Part shown: positions 24,294 to 32,507 of the stretch, piece by piece
Layout of the letters: every line of letters starts with the position of its first letter
Numbering within the stretch: position 1 is the stretch's first letter
From: an uncultured Mycoplasmatota bacterium
Lineage (GTDB): Bacteria; Bacillota_I; Bacilli_A; RF39; UBA660
DNA: 39,405 bases
Direction: 5' to 3'
NCBI GenBank assembly: GCA_900549325.1
Contig: UROI01000012.1
Location: 1-39,405, forward strand
Notes under the pieces: generated by a model
Told to the model about the DNA's origin: nothing
Databases searched by the model: none
What the model saw: the letters and a program-made list of their open reading frames with translations, nothing else
Program-made: the position numbers and the translations under genes

Positions 24294-25307
24294 CTATTTA
24301 CTATACTCACCTATAAAAGTCCAACCGCAAGAAGTTTCACAATCATTATTTGGACTGTTTTTAGTAGCCTCATAAAAGCTTTCTAGTGTATATTTATTTG
24401 TACTACCATAACCTCTACCTGAATCACCAACTATTATGGTACCGTCACTATTTATACCAAGTATTGAAAGATAATGTCCTGGTTGTAAGATAATATATAC
24501 TTTTCCTTCCTGCAGACCTTTCTTTATTGTGTTTAAATACTTTTTACCTTCATTTATTTTACTTGGTGGACTTGCACCATAGTCATTAGCTATTACTTTT
24601 ACCTTTATTCCGTAGTGATCATTTAAGGTACTACTAGTTAAAAATGGTATTGAAGCAGCACTTCCAGTATATCCATATTCATTGCAGGCAATATCAACGA
24701 TATTTGGAGGAGTTACATTGGTATAACCAAAATGTCTAACTACCATAGTATAAGCCATATAACCACATCCTGAAGAACATATAGTCTTTGATTTTAAGCA
24801 AACTGGATAACTACTCCATCTTGAATCAGTACACTGTTGTAAATTGTCATAATTAGCACTATAATTAGCTTTTATTAAATCGGTCTGATTATTGAATGAA
24901 CGTGAAGCAGCATACTTTAATTTTTCTTCTTCTTCCTCTTCTTCAAGTAGTTTATCATACTTTTCGATATTATCAGTACCATTTGATATATTTTTAACTG
25001 TGGTAATACACTGCATATAGTCACCGCCTAATTCTACGCCAACGCCATCAAGTGTAGTCATTACTAGACTAACTAACCATGGTGTAGCAAAAATAAGAAC
25101 AGCGTACATTATTCTCTTACTGACAAGTTTCATACTTTTAACTTGTGCATCTTCTTTACTAATAACTACTGCTTTAGTAAAGTCTATCATTAACATTATA
25201 ATTAATCCTATTGGTATAACTACTGCGAGTATTTCCCAAAATAAATATGCAAAATATAATACTCTAAGAATTGTTGGATGCTGACAAGCATCTAGTAAAA
25301 AATACAT
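24294..25307 (-). CDS. Two-helix membrane protein with C-terminal C39-like cysteine peptidase domain (module 2)
   Basis: 337 residues. Residues 1-~125 contain two hydrophobic helices (about 14-42 and 68-90), reminiscent of TrbC/VirB2-type pilins, and an acidic linker of eight glutamates (LLEEEEEEEKL). From about 160 on it is C39-like: CSSGCGYMAYTMVV (catalytic Cys), PGHYLSILGI (His) and IIVGDSGRG (Asp). The first ~123 residues are nearly identical, also at DNA level, to the CHAP protein at 26119-27144, while the enzyme halves are unrelated. It has its own promoter. It probably processes a peptide or wall cross-link outside the membrane (inference). Confidence 0.7.
   Translation of the reverse strand: MYFLLDACQHPTILRVLYFAYLFWEILAVVIPIGLIIMLMIDFTKAVVISKEDAQVKSMKLVSKRIMYAVLIFATPWLVSLVMTTLDGVGVELGGDYMQCITTVKNISNGTDNIEKYDKLLEEEEEEEKLKYAASRSFNNQTDLIKANYSANYDNLQQCTDSRWSSYPVCLKSKTICSSGCGYMAYTMVVRHFGYTNVTPPNIVDIACNEYGYTGSAASIPFLTSSTLNDHYGIKVKVIANDYGASPPSKINEGKKYLNTIKKGLQEGKVYIILQPGHYLSILGINSDGTIIVGDSGRGYGSTNKYTLESFYEATKNSPNNDCETSCGWTFIGEYSK
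24939..25307 (-). repeat. Direct repeat encoding the shared membrane half, copy 2
   Basis: Nearly identical at DNA level to 26776-27144, starting at the ATG and ending in the acidic linker (KYDKLLEEE). Only scattered changes are visible. After this point the two genes have no similarity, so the boundary of the repeat is the domain boundary. Confidence 0.9.
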
Positions 25308-25324
25308 ACTATCACCTTGCTTTA

Positions 25325-25353
25325 AGTATAACTTATTATTTGTTTTTTTTCAA
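25325..25353 (-). promoter_or_regulatory. Promoter of module 2
   Basis: Minus-strand TTGAAA (25348-25353), 17-base spacer, TATACT (25325-25330), 18 bases before the ATG of the C39-like gene. Confidence 0.7.
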
Positions 25354-25389
25354 GTAAAATGGATAACAAATATCACTAAAAATCTAGAC

Positions 25390-25418
25390 TTGACTTTATA
25401 CTATTGAATATTTAAAAT
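25390..25418 (+). promoter_or_regulatory. Possible antisense promoter into the module 1 lipoprotein gene
   Basis: Plus-strand TTGACT (25390-25395), 17-base spacer, TAAAAT (25413-25418). No plus-strand gene follows; a transcript would run antisense to the 3' end of the lipoprotein gene at 25439. In such AT-rich DNA a chance match is quite possible. Confidence 0.3.
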
Positions 25419-25433
25419 CTTACAAAAAATAAA

Positions 25434-25453
25434 AGCGGTTATATTTCGCCGCT
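25434..25453 (-). terminator. Terminator of module 1, enclosing a stop codon
   Basis: AGCGG / CCGCT stem (25434-25438 with 25449-25453) with the TAA stop of the lipoprotein in the loop, followed by TTTATTTTTT on the minus strand. Confidence 0.7.
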
Positions 25454-26104
25454 ATTTTTCTTTTTATATAAAAAATATGTTATTATAGTTAGTAATACAA
25501 ATATTATAAGGCCTATTAACTGAAATGTACTAAATGTTTTTGCCCTAGTGGGAGTTTTATATTCTACTGTTTTTGATACTGTTAAGGTAATATCTACATT
25601 GTCTGGATTATCTATTACCCAAGTATATTTATTACCATCTACTTTTTGAGCGTTATTATCTAGTACTTCATAACTACTGGTTACATTAATATTAATTTTA
25701 TCAGAGTATAGACAAGCAAATTTACCACTTAATTTAATATAATAGTAGTCGTCAGTTTCATTTATGGTATGATTTTCAAAGCAGGTATTAATTACTTTTG
25801 ATTTATCATAATTTCCTTCATATATATAATTAAAACTGAATTTTTTACCATCGTTAGTATCTGTAATATCTTTGGTATATTTTTCATTACTATCTGTAAT
25901 TAATGATGAATCATCTAAGTATAAATAATAATATTTAGGATTAACATCGCTTTTTCCTTCTACTTCTGGAGTTATTTCTTCATTAGTTACAGTACCACTA
26001 ATATTTTCGATTATTTTATCCTTATTGATATCAAGATTATAGTTAACCGTACAACCACTAAGTAATAGTAGTAATGGTATAATAAAGTATAATTTATTTT
26101 TCAT
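25439..26104 (-). CDS. LppM-like lipoprotein with C-terminal membrane helix (module 1)
   Basis: 221 residues. The signal peptide ends LLSGCTVN (lipobox Cys about 18), then NYNLDINKDKIIENISGTV, resembling the LppM-type domain. The C-terminal helix FQLIGLIIFVLLTIITYFLY is followed by KKKNSGEI. It is paralogous to the module 2 lipoprotein at 23615-24283: both have lipobox, acidic body with two cysteines and tail anchor. It starts 14 bases after the CHAP gene stop, so the enzyme and lipoprotein are co-expressed. Function unknown; it may position or regulate the partner enzyme. Confidence 0.75.
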   Translation of the reverse strand: MKNKLYFIIPLLLLLSGCTVNYNLDINKDKIIENISGTVTNEEITPEVEGKSDVNPKYYYLYLDDSSLITDSNEKYTKDITDTNDGKKFSFNYIYEGNYDKSKVINTCFENHTINETDDYYYIKLSGKFACLYSDKININVTSSYEVLDNNAQKVDGNKYTWVIDNPDNVDITLTVSKTVEYKTPTRAKTFSTFQLIGLIIFVLLTIITYFLYKKKNSGEI

Positions 26105-26118
26105 AAGAGCCTCCTATT

Positions 26119-27144
26119 TTAGAATTTACCGCCACCGCCACTGTAGCCGCCTGATGAATTATACCAAGAACCATAACCCATTATATCTGAACTATCTAGT
26201 GTATAATAATTTACTGAAGCTACGACATTATTAGCACTTCCGCTACCACTGCCACTAGACATATTTCCTTCTACTGTGTGTAATTTATTTCCTTCTACAT
26301 AATCAACGATACCAACATGATCGGTTTGATCAAACATACTTCCATATATTTTTTTATCCCAATTATGATTATCAAATCTATAATAAATAAAGTCACCTTT
26401 TTTAGGAGTATAATTTCCACCATAATATTTTGAATAATGGAATTCTAGATTACTTGCGGTATTGAAATTAATCATTGTACCGCCAGCAGCTCCTGTACTA
26501 TATATTTTTCCTTCTTTTTCTATAATATTACGAACCGTTCCTTCGCCATTTATTTTGGTTTGTTCTGTTAACCATACAGCAAAGAAAGCACACCATGGAG
26601 TGGAATCACTATAACCACTGTATTTACTACCACCTTTATGACCTATTTCACCTTTAGCTATGTTTAACATTTGTGTAGCGGCATTGGCATATTTGGTTTC
26701 ATCTGCTAATTCTTTCTTGGAGTCATTATTAGCTTTACGTTGTTCTTCTAATTTCTTTTTTTCTAATTTTTCCTCTTCTTCAAGAAGTTTATCATACTTT
26801 TCAATATTATCGGTACCATTTGCTATATTTTTAACTGTGTTAATACACTGCATATAGTCACCGCCTAATTCTACACCAACACCATCAAGTGTAGTCATTA
26901 TGAGACTAACTAACCATGGAGTAGCAAAGATAAGGACAGCATACATTATTCTCTTGCAAACAAGTTTCATACTTTTAATTTGTGCATCTTCTTTACTAAT
27001 AACTACTGCTTTAGTAAAGTCTATCATTAACATTATAATTAATCCTATTGGTATAACTACTGCGAGTATTTCCCAAAATAAATATGCAAAATATAATACT
27101 CTAAGTATTGTTGGATGTTTGCAAGCATCTAGTAAAAAATACAT
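26119..27144 (-). CDS. Two-helix membrane protein with C-terminal CHAP amidase domain (module 1)
   Basis: 341 residues. The N-terminal half matches the module 2 protein almost residue for residue: MYFLLDACKHPTILRVLYFA, two TM helices at about 14-42 and 68-90, then an acidic/lysine coiled linker. From about 165 a CHAP domain follows: AKGEIGHKGGSKYSG, STPWCAFFAVWL with the catalytic Cys, and DHVGIVDYVEGNKLHTVEGN with the catalytic His. CHAP enzymes are usually peptidoglycan amidases/endopeptidases, so an extracytoplasmic wall-remodelling role is likely. The C-terminal tail is Gly/Ser rich (SSGGYSGGGGKF). It has its own promoter. Confidence 0.8.
   Translation of the reverse strand: MYFLLDACKHPTILRVLYFAYLFWEILAVVIPIGLIIMLMIDFTKAVVISKEDAQIKSMKLVCKRIMYAVLIFATPWLVSLIMTTLDGVGVELGGDYMQCINTVKNIANGTDNIEKYDKLLEEEEKLEKKKLEEQRKANNDSKKELADETKYANAATQMLNIAKGEIGHKGGSKYSGYSDSTPWCAFFAVWLTEQTKINGEGTVRNIIEKEGKIYSTGAAGGTMINFNTASNLEFHYSKYYGGNYTPKKGDFIYYRFDNHNWDKKIYGSMFDQTDHVGIVDYVEGNKLHTVEGNMSSGSGSGSANNVVASVNYYTLDSSDIMGYGSWYNSSGGYSGGGGKF
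26776..27144 (-). repeat. Direct repeat encoding the shared membrane half, copy 1
   Basis: Partner of 24939-25307, about 1.84 kb apart in the same orientation. Confidence 0.9.
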
Positions 27145-27161
27145 AATATCACCCTAATTCA

Positions 27162-27190
27162 AGTATACATTAATACTCTCATTTTATCAA
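27162..27190 (-). promoter_or_regulatory. Promoter of module 1
   Basis: Minus-strand TTGATA (27185-27190), 17-base spacer, TATACT (27162-27167), 18 bases before the ATG of the CHAP gene: the same layout and distance as module 2, although flanking bases differ. Confidence 0.7.
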
Positions 27191-27196
27191 GAAAAA

Positions 27197-27221
27197 AGAG
27201 AAACATTTTTAATGTTTCTCT
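27197..27221 (-). terminator. Terminator of rpoZ, enclosing its stop codon
   Basis: 11-bp stem AGAGAAACATT / AATGTTTCTCT with a 3-base loop, followed by TTTTTCTT on the minus strand. The last rpoZ codons and the TAA (27209-27211) are part of the hairpin. Confidence 0.9.
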
Positions 27222-27409
27222 ATGTGTATTAGTCCATCATATACTTCTTCTAGGGCTCTACCTATATTTTTAGCACTTTTATATTCTTTGATAGGTTTTT
27301 GGTAATAACCTGTTCTTGTCATTTGTTTTGCTCTATCAGATACAATATATACAAGAGCATACTTAGAATCTACTATATTTAAGATTTTATCAATAGATGG
27401 ATAAATCAC
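27209..27409 (-). CDS. rpoZ: RNA polymerase omega subunit
   Basis: 66 residues, GTG start with GGGAG nine bases upstream. MIYPSIDKILNIVDSKYAL and VSDRAKQM match the omega N-terminal signature (the hydrophobic helix and the Arg-Ala-x-Gln motif that clamps beta-prime); the C-terminus KNIGRALEEVYDGLI also fits. It is a short but complete form. It seems transcribed alone, with TTGTCA/TGTAAT upstream and its own terminator, rather than next to gmk as in Bacillus. Confidence 0.92.
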   Translation of the reverse strand: MIYPSIDKILNIVDSKYALVYIVSDRAKQMTRTGYYQKPIKEYKSAKNIGRALEEVYDGLIHIEKH

Positions 27410-27456
27410 ACTATCACTCTCCCTCTCTATTACTAGAATACACTACTAAATAAATA

Positions 27457-27486
27457 ATTACAATACTGTTTACATAAATTTGACAA
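27457..27486 (-). promoter_or_regulatory. Probable promoter of rpoZ
   Basis: Minus-strand TTGTCA (27481-27486), 18-base spacer, TGTAAT (27457-27462), between the ftsZ terminator and rpoZ. Confidence 0.5.
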
Positions 27487-27513
27487 ACTAATTATAATTA
27501 TAATTATAATAAA

Positions 27514-27536
27514 AGAGACTTTAATTAGAAGTCTCT
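27514..27536 (-). terminator. Terminator of ftsZ, enclosing its stop codon
   Basis: 8-bp stem AGAGACTT / AAGTCTCT with the TAA stop (27525-27527) in the 7-base loop, then TTTATTATAA on the minus strand. Confidence 0.8.
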
Positions 27537-28601
27537 ATCTCTTAAAAATGGTGGAATATCTAAGTCATTATCCATATCACCAGTTGCTTCTCTATAAAGA
27601 TCTTCTCTTCTAGTGGAATCAAAACTATGATATAGTGGTTCACTTTGGTTTTCAAATCCTGTTGCTATAACAGTAACTATTACTTCATCATTTAAGTTTT
27701 CATTTATTACTGCTCCAAAGATAGTATTAATATCTGTATTAGCGGCAGTTCTAATTACTTCAGCAGCTTCTTCTACTTCAAATAAAGTAAGTGAAGCACC
27801 TCCTGTAACATTGATTATAGCATCTGTAGCACCATTTATTGATGTTTCTAATAATGGTGATGATACTGCTTGTTTAGCGGCCTCTACAGCTCTATTTTCA
27901 CCTGATCCTACGCCTATACCAATTAGAGCATTACCTCTATCTTTCATAACAGCTTTAACATCAGCAAAGTCTAGGTTAACTAATCCTGATACAGCAATTA
28001 AGTCTGATATTGATTGTACACCTCTATGTAGTACATTATCTACTTCTCTAAATGCTTCAAGCATTGGAGTAGATTTATCTATTAATTCTCTTAATCTATC
28101 ATTAGGTATTACGATTAAGGTATCAACGTGTTTCTTTAATTCATCAAGTCCTGATACAGCTTGACTCATTCTCTTCTTACCTTCAAAACTAAATGGTTTA
28201 GTAACTATACCTACGGTTAATGCTCCTAAATCTTGTGATATTTCTGCAATAACAGGAGCAGCACCAGTACCAGTTCCACCTCCCATACCACAAGTTATGA
28301 AGACCATATCAGCGCCTTTAATTGCTTCTTCTATTTCAGCTTTAGATTCAAGAGCGGCTTCTCTACCTATTTCTGGATTAGCACCAGCCCCTAGTCCATC
28401 AGTTAATTCTCTACCTATTTGTAATTTTATTGGAGCTAAAGAATTATTTAATACTTGAAGATCAGTATTTGCTACAATAAATTCAACGCCTTTTAAACCA
28501 GACTCTATCATTCTATTGACAGCGTTACAACCGCCTCCACCTACTCCAATTACTTTAATTTTTGCTAACTGATCCATTTCTAAACCAAACATATTATTCA
28601 T
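27525..28601 (-). CDS. ftsZ: Cell-division GTPase FtsZ
   Basis: Tubulin-like protein forming the cytokinetic ring. 358 residues. GVGGGGCNAVNRM begins the nucleotide fold, GMGGGTGTGAAP is the tubulin/FtsZ GTP-binding signature, and the C-terminal domain (GASLTLFEVEEAAEVI, VTVIATGF) is complete. The linker is very short and leads to the conserved tail DIPPFLRDRDF, which binds FtsA. AAGGAGG precedes the ATG, two bases after the ftsA stop. The pair is clearly co-transcribed. Confidence 0.98.
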   Translation of the reverse strand: MNNMFGLEMDQLAKIKVIGVGGGGCNAVNRMIESGLKGVEFIVANTDLQVLNNSLAPIKLQIGRELTDGLGAGANPEIGREAALESKAEIEEAIKGADMVFITCGMGGGTGTGAAPVIAEISQDLGALTVGIVTKPFSFEGKKRMSQAVSGLDELKKHVDTLIVIPNDRLRELIDKSTPMLEAFREVDNVLHRGVQSISDLIAVSGLVNLDFADVKAVMKDRGNALIGIGVGSGENRAVEAAKQAVSSPLLETSINGATDAIINVTGGASLTLFEVEEAAEVIRTAANTDINTIFGAVINENLNDEVIVTVIATGFENQSEPLYHSFDSTRREDLYREATGDMDNDLDIPPFLRDRDF

Positions 28602-28603
28602 TT

Positions 28604-29851
28604 TTAATCCTCCTTAGTACCAATAAAACTTCCAAATATTTTGGTAATCTTCGTTCTGTCCTTTTTATTCTTATTATTTGGATTGATAAGTAGTTCTTCG
28701 TCCTCTCTATCTACCATTGAGTACTCTTTCCCCCTAGTTTCCATCTTATCGGCAAAATATTTTATCATACCTACTGCTGTAGTATATTTATTATTTCTTA
28801 CTCCGAGGGTATCTTCTGAATATATTATAACATCTTTTCCAAAAATTTCATATACTAAATTTTTAAATGCCCTTATTTCAGTTAATCCTCCTGTTATTAC
28901 TATATAAGAAATGTCTTGTTTTGTCAATAGTAATATTTGCTTACGTGCTAGATTTAATATTTCTACTATTCTATCCATTACTATTTCAGTAACTTCAATT
29001 TGATTTAATTTTATTTCTTCACCAGCAGTGTTTTTTACTATATATACATCATTTAGAGCTATAAATCTTTTATGACTAGAAGCAAATTTTTCTTTAATTA
29101 CCCTAGCATCAAAGATATTTATATTAAACATATAAGCTAAGTCTTTATCAATATTAGTGCCACCTAATTGAATAGTCTCAGTATTCATAATGCAACCTTT
29201 ATTATATACTGATACATTAGTGGTTTCATGACCTATATTTATAATAGCTCCAACTTTTTTATTTAAATCACTATTTCTTACTTCGTAGTAGTCTCCAATA
29301 CCTGATATAGTAATATCAGCAACCTCTAGTCCTGCACCTTCCATAACAGATAGCACAGAATAGATATTCTTTTTAGGAGCAGTAATCATTATTCCTTTAA
29401 CTTCTAGAACTTTTCCTGTCTTACCACATGGTTTTGTTTCGGGTTTTCCATCTATTAAGAAAACCAATGGTAGTACTGTTATTAGTTCGTAATCCTGAGC
29501 TATTTTAGAATATACTGACTCTTTTATTACTTTATTTATATCTTCGGTAGTAATTATTTCTTCTTCATCTGTAATATTTGTACTACCTGTTACAAACATA
29601 AATTTAGCATTATAGTCAGGAACTCCTACTACTACTTTTTTTATATTAATACCTAAATAATTATTAACTACCTTAATACCATCTTTGATAGCATTAATAG
29701 CTAAGTTAGGATCGACAATTAAACCTTTTCTTATTCCTTTTGCTTTTTCTTCGTGAGCATATAGTATGTTTACTTTCTCTTTGAAGTATTCACCCACGAC
29801 AAACTTAATTGTATCGGATCCAATATCTATTGAAGTATATATTTTTTTCAT
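28604..29851 (-). CDS. ftsA: Cell-division protein FtsA
   Basis: Actin-like membrane tether of the FtsZ ring. 415 residues. SIDIGSDTIKFVVGE is phosphate-binding loop 1; AIINIGHETTNVSVY and ITGGLTEIRAF are the further ATP-binding loops; the SHS2 insert follows the first domain. The C-terminus is a short basic amphipathic stretch (KITKIFGSFIG) that would bind membrane. It is first of the ftsA-ftsZ operon, with AGGGAG before the ATG. Confidence 0.95.
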   Translation of the reverse strand: MKKIYTSIDIGSDTIKFVVGEYFKEKVNILYAHEEKAKGIRKGLIVDPNLAINAIKDGIKVVNNYLGINIKKVVVGVPDYNAKFMFVTGSTNITDEEEIITTEDINKVIKESVYSKIAQDYELITVLPLVFLIDGKPETKPCGKTGKVLEVKGIMITAPKKNIYSVLSVMEGAGLEVADITISGIGDYYEVRNSDLNKKVGAIINIGHETTNVSVYNKGCIMNTETIQLGGTNIDKDLAYMFNINIFDARVIKEKFASSHKRFIALNDVYIVKNTAGEEIKLNQIEVTEIVMDRIVEILNLARKQILLLTKQDISYIVITGGLTEIRAFKNLVYEIFGKDVIIYSEDTLGVRNNKYTTAVGMIKYFADKMETRGKEYSMVDREDEELLINPNNKNKKDRTKITKIFGSFIGTKED

Positions 29852-29883
29852 GATATCGACTCTCCCTAAAATGATACAATTTA

Positions 29884-29912
29884 ATTATAACAAAAAAAGA
29901 AAGAATTGTATA
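29884..29912 (-). promoter_or_regulatory. Probable promoter of ftsA-ftsZ
   Basis: Minus-strand TATACA (29907-29912), 17-base spacer, TATAAT (29884-29889), about 33 bases before the ftsA ATG. Confidence 0.5.
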
Positions 29913-29948
29913 TATTTTCTTTTCTTTTTGTTTATTTTTTTATTATTT

Positions 29949-30001
29949 CCTCTTAAGCCGAAGTCTTAAGAGGCATAACATAGCCTAAGGTCTATGTTAT
30001 G
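29949..30001 (-). repeat. Abutting double hairpin at the 3' end of ftsW
   Basis: CCTCTTAAG / CTTAAGAGG (29949-29973, 7-base loop) directly followed by CATAACATAG / CTATGTTATG (29974-30001, 8-base loop) with no base between the hairpins. The ftsW stop lies in the outer stem. It has the same architecture as the elements at 15544-15597 and 37101-37166 but different stem sequences. Confidence 0.8.
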
Positions 30002-31148
30002 ATAATTTTTTTAATTCTTTTTGTTTTTGTATATTAGTTTCTATTGATACTCTTTGAACTAATCCTAAAGCAATCATAAGACATATTGTATATGAGCCTC
30101 CATAGGATAAGAATGGAAGTGGTACTCCTGTTAATGGTATTACTCCTGTTACTCCAAGTAAATTTACCATTATGTGAAGAAGAAAATAAATAAATACTCC
30201 GTAGCAAATAAGACTATTCTTTAAATTACTGGCTCTTCTGGCTATTTGAATTATTCTAAATAGAACAAACATATATACTAAGATTATAAGAATACCAACG
30301 ATTAACCCCCATTCTTCTACAATGATAGGAAAGATAAAGTCGGTATATGATTCTGGTAAATATAAATATTTTTGAGTAGAATTACCAAGGCCTTGGCCTT
30401 TTATACTACCATTTTTAAAAGCTATAAAGCTATTACATAACTGATAACCTGTCTTTTCTTGATACCTATCACACGGATTAAAATAATTAAAACGATCTAA
30501 CTGATATGACTGAAGAAACTTACCTCCTGCTACTACTAGAACTAGGACTACTAGAAGAATTCCTCCAATAATTATTTTATTAAAGATACTTCTACTCTTC
30601 TTTTCCATAGGGGCAGCATAGAACATAGCAAGAGCTATTAAACCTATTATAACAGCAGTTCCCATATCTGGTTGCAATGCTACTAATACTGCTATTATGA
30701 CAATAAATATCATTGGTTTTATTATATTCCACTGGTTATCTAGTTTGTCTTTATTTTTAGAGTAATAAACTGCTAGATAGATTATTATTATTATTTTAGC
30801 AAACTCAGAAGGCTGAATGGCAAAAGGTCCTATTTTATACCAGCTGACAGCTTGATTAGCCACATGACCATAAAATATTAACCCTACTAAGGCCAATATG
30901 ATTGCTCCTAGTAGTACTTTATCTAGCTTTTTATAATTCTTAGTAGGAAAGATAATTACAAAGAGAAAGGCAATTAATCCTACTCCTAAAAAGATAGCCT
31001 GTCTAAAAAAGTAATGATATGGACTATAATTATAACGCATATATGATTCCATTGAAGAAGCACTAAGGATCATTATAAGACCAAAAATAAAAAAGATAGT
31101 TGTTACTATTAATAATGGTTTATCTAATTTTGATAATATTTTCTTCAT
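29997..31148 (-). CDS. ftsW: SEDS-family peptidoglycan glycosyltransferase FtsW
   Basis: 383 residues, about ten transmembrane helices. It starts with a short cytoplasmic Lys-rich end, then LLIVTTIFFIFGLIMILSAS. VSWYKIGPFAIQPSEFAKI is the SEDS signature (Pro-Ser-Glu-Phe), the extracellular loop has GQGLGNSTQKYLYLPESYTDFIF, and LSYGGSYTICLMIALGLVQ is the last conserved block. FtsW is favoured over RodA by the NPCDRYQ...GYQLCNSF loop and by the position just upstream of ftsA-ftsZ. It ends in a double-hairpin element, so it is probably transcribed separately from ftsA. Confidence 0.93.
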   Translation of the reverse strand: MKKILSKLDKPLLIVTTIFFIFGLIMILSASSMESYMRYNYSPYHYFFRQAIFLGVGLIAFLFVIIFPTKNYKKLDKVLLGAIILALVGLIFYGHVANQAVSWYKIGPFAIQPSEFAKIIIIIYLAVYYSKNKDKLDNQWNIIKPMIFIVIIAVLVALQPDMGTAVIIGLIALAMFYAAPMEKKSRSIFNKIIIGGILLVVLVLVVAGGKFLQSYQLDRFNYFNPCDRYQEKTGYQLCNSFIAFKNGSIKGQGLGNSTQKYLYLPESYTDFIFPIIVEEWGLIVGILIILVYMFVLFRIIQIARRASNLKNSLICYGVFIYFLLHIMVNLLGVTGVIPLTGVPLPFLSYGGSYTICLMIALGLVQRVSIETNIQKQKELKKLS

Positions 31149-31235
31149 ATCATCACATCCCTATTATTATAATAGCATATTTTTATCTTTTTTTAAATCT
31201 ATTTTTTATTAGTTTACATATTTTATCTATATCTT

Positions 31236-32507
31236 TTATTTTTTTAAGATAACTAAGGAAGTATTATCTATGTCAATTTTCTTAATTAAATCCAAAAATT
31301 CTTTCATATTTAAACTATCAATTATTTCAATAGGGTTGTCCTCTAAATGCTTATTATAGATTATGTTATCAATAATAATGTCTCCTACTGCCTCTGTATT
31401 TTCATAGGCAAATACTTCATTACTTATAAGAACTTTCTTCTTTCTATTAAAGTCTTCTTCACTTATTTCAATATTATTTAGTTTATCTTTTATTTTATTT
31501 ATATATTCTTCATATTTATCTGTTTCATTCATTAAAGATATTAAAATATGAGTATCACAGTTAATTAGATTAACATAAGTAGTATTATTTATAATACCAT
31601 CTTTCTTTAGTTTTTCGTCAAACTCTGATGTCTCGTCAAAAAGAATAGTAAATAATATATATAAGTATAAGTGTAATTTTCTTCTGGTAAGTCTAATATC
31701 CTTTACAGGTAATTTGATAGTATAAGCTATTTTAGGTATATTAGTTTCTACTTTCACTATTTCTTTTTCTTTTACAACTTTATCTTCTTCAGTAAATTCT
31801 TTAATTTTTATACTGTCCTCTTTAGAGAACTCTTTCTTATTTTGATTTTCTTTAATAACATTCATTATTTCGTCTGGATCAAAATTACCAGTAATAACCA
31901 TAAACATATTGGAAGGGTGATAAAAAGTATGATAGCAGGTTTCTAAATCTTCTTTGGTTATACTTCTTATATCTTCAGTAGTACCAATAATACTATCTTT
32001 ATATGGATTGGTCTTTAAGGTATTCTTTCTTATTTTTTCTTCAAGAATACTCATTGGTCTATCGTCATACATATGAATTTCTTCTGATATTATATCTTTT
32101 TCATTCTCGACTGATTCATCTGTTAAATAGATGTTCTGAACATAATTTAGTAGATAATCTATATTTTCTTTTAATGATTCGGTAGCATAAAATAGATAGG
32201 TTGTATTTTTAAATGTTGTATAAGCATTACAAACTGCTCCACTTCTAGCAAAGAATTCCATTGGTTGTGGATCTTCTTTCTCTGCAAATACTTTATGTTC
32301 TAAGAAATGAGCGATTCCTTTTGGAAAAGTAGTCATTTTACTAGTACCAATAGGAACAAATTCATTATATACAGATCCATATTTAGTAGTAAATGTCACA
32401 TAATTTGAATGAACTGTATCTTTGGTGTATAAGTATACTTCTAAGCCATTATCTAATTTTTCATAAAAGATATCTTCTTCTACTCCTTTAATTCTAATCT
32501 TCTCCAT
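31236..32507 (-). CDS. M16 family zinc peptidase, catalytic partner (YmfH-like)
   Basis: 423 residues. GIAHFLEHKVF carries the inverted zinc motif HxxEH (HFLEH), followed by FFARSGAVCNAYTTF and, about 75 residues on, the distal Glu region (EKDIISEEIHMYDD). This is the arrangement of active M16B peptidases. It overlaps the upstream non-catalytic partner by 14 bases, so translation is coupled and a heterodimer is likely, as for YmfF/YmfH of Bacillus. The cytoplasmic substrate is unknown. AGGAGG lies just before the ATG. Confidence 0.9.
   Translation of the reverse strand: MEKIRIKGVEEDIFYEKLDNGLEVYLYTKDTVHSNYVTFTTKYGSVYNEFVPIGTSKMTTFPKGIAHFLEHKVFAEKEDPQPMEFFARSGAVCNAYTTFKNTTYLFYATESLKENIDYLLNYVQNIYLTDESVENEKDIISEEIHMYDDRPMSILEEKIRKNTLKTNPYKDSIIGTTEDIRSITKEDLETCYHTFYHPSNMFMVITGNFDPDEIMNVIKENQNKKEFSKEDSIKIKEFTEEDKVVKEKEIVKVETNIPKIAYTIKLPVKDIRLTRRKLHLYLYILFTILFDETSEFDEKLKKDGIINNTTYVNLINCDTHILISLMNETDKYEEYINKIKDKLNNIEISEEDFNRKKKVLISNEVFAYENTEAVGDIIIDNIIYNKHLEDNPIEIIDSLNMKEFLDLIKKIDIDNTSLVILKK

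Noticed and set aside
24294..27144. Conjugation (VirB2/TrbC) pilin operon
   Set aside because: The two-helix halves resemble TrbC in layout only; no other type IV secretion gene is nearby and both proteins carry enzyme domains.
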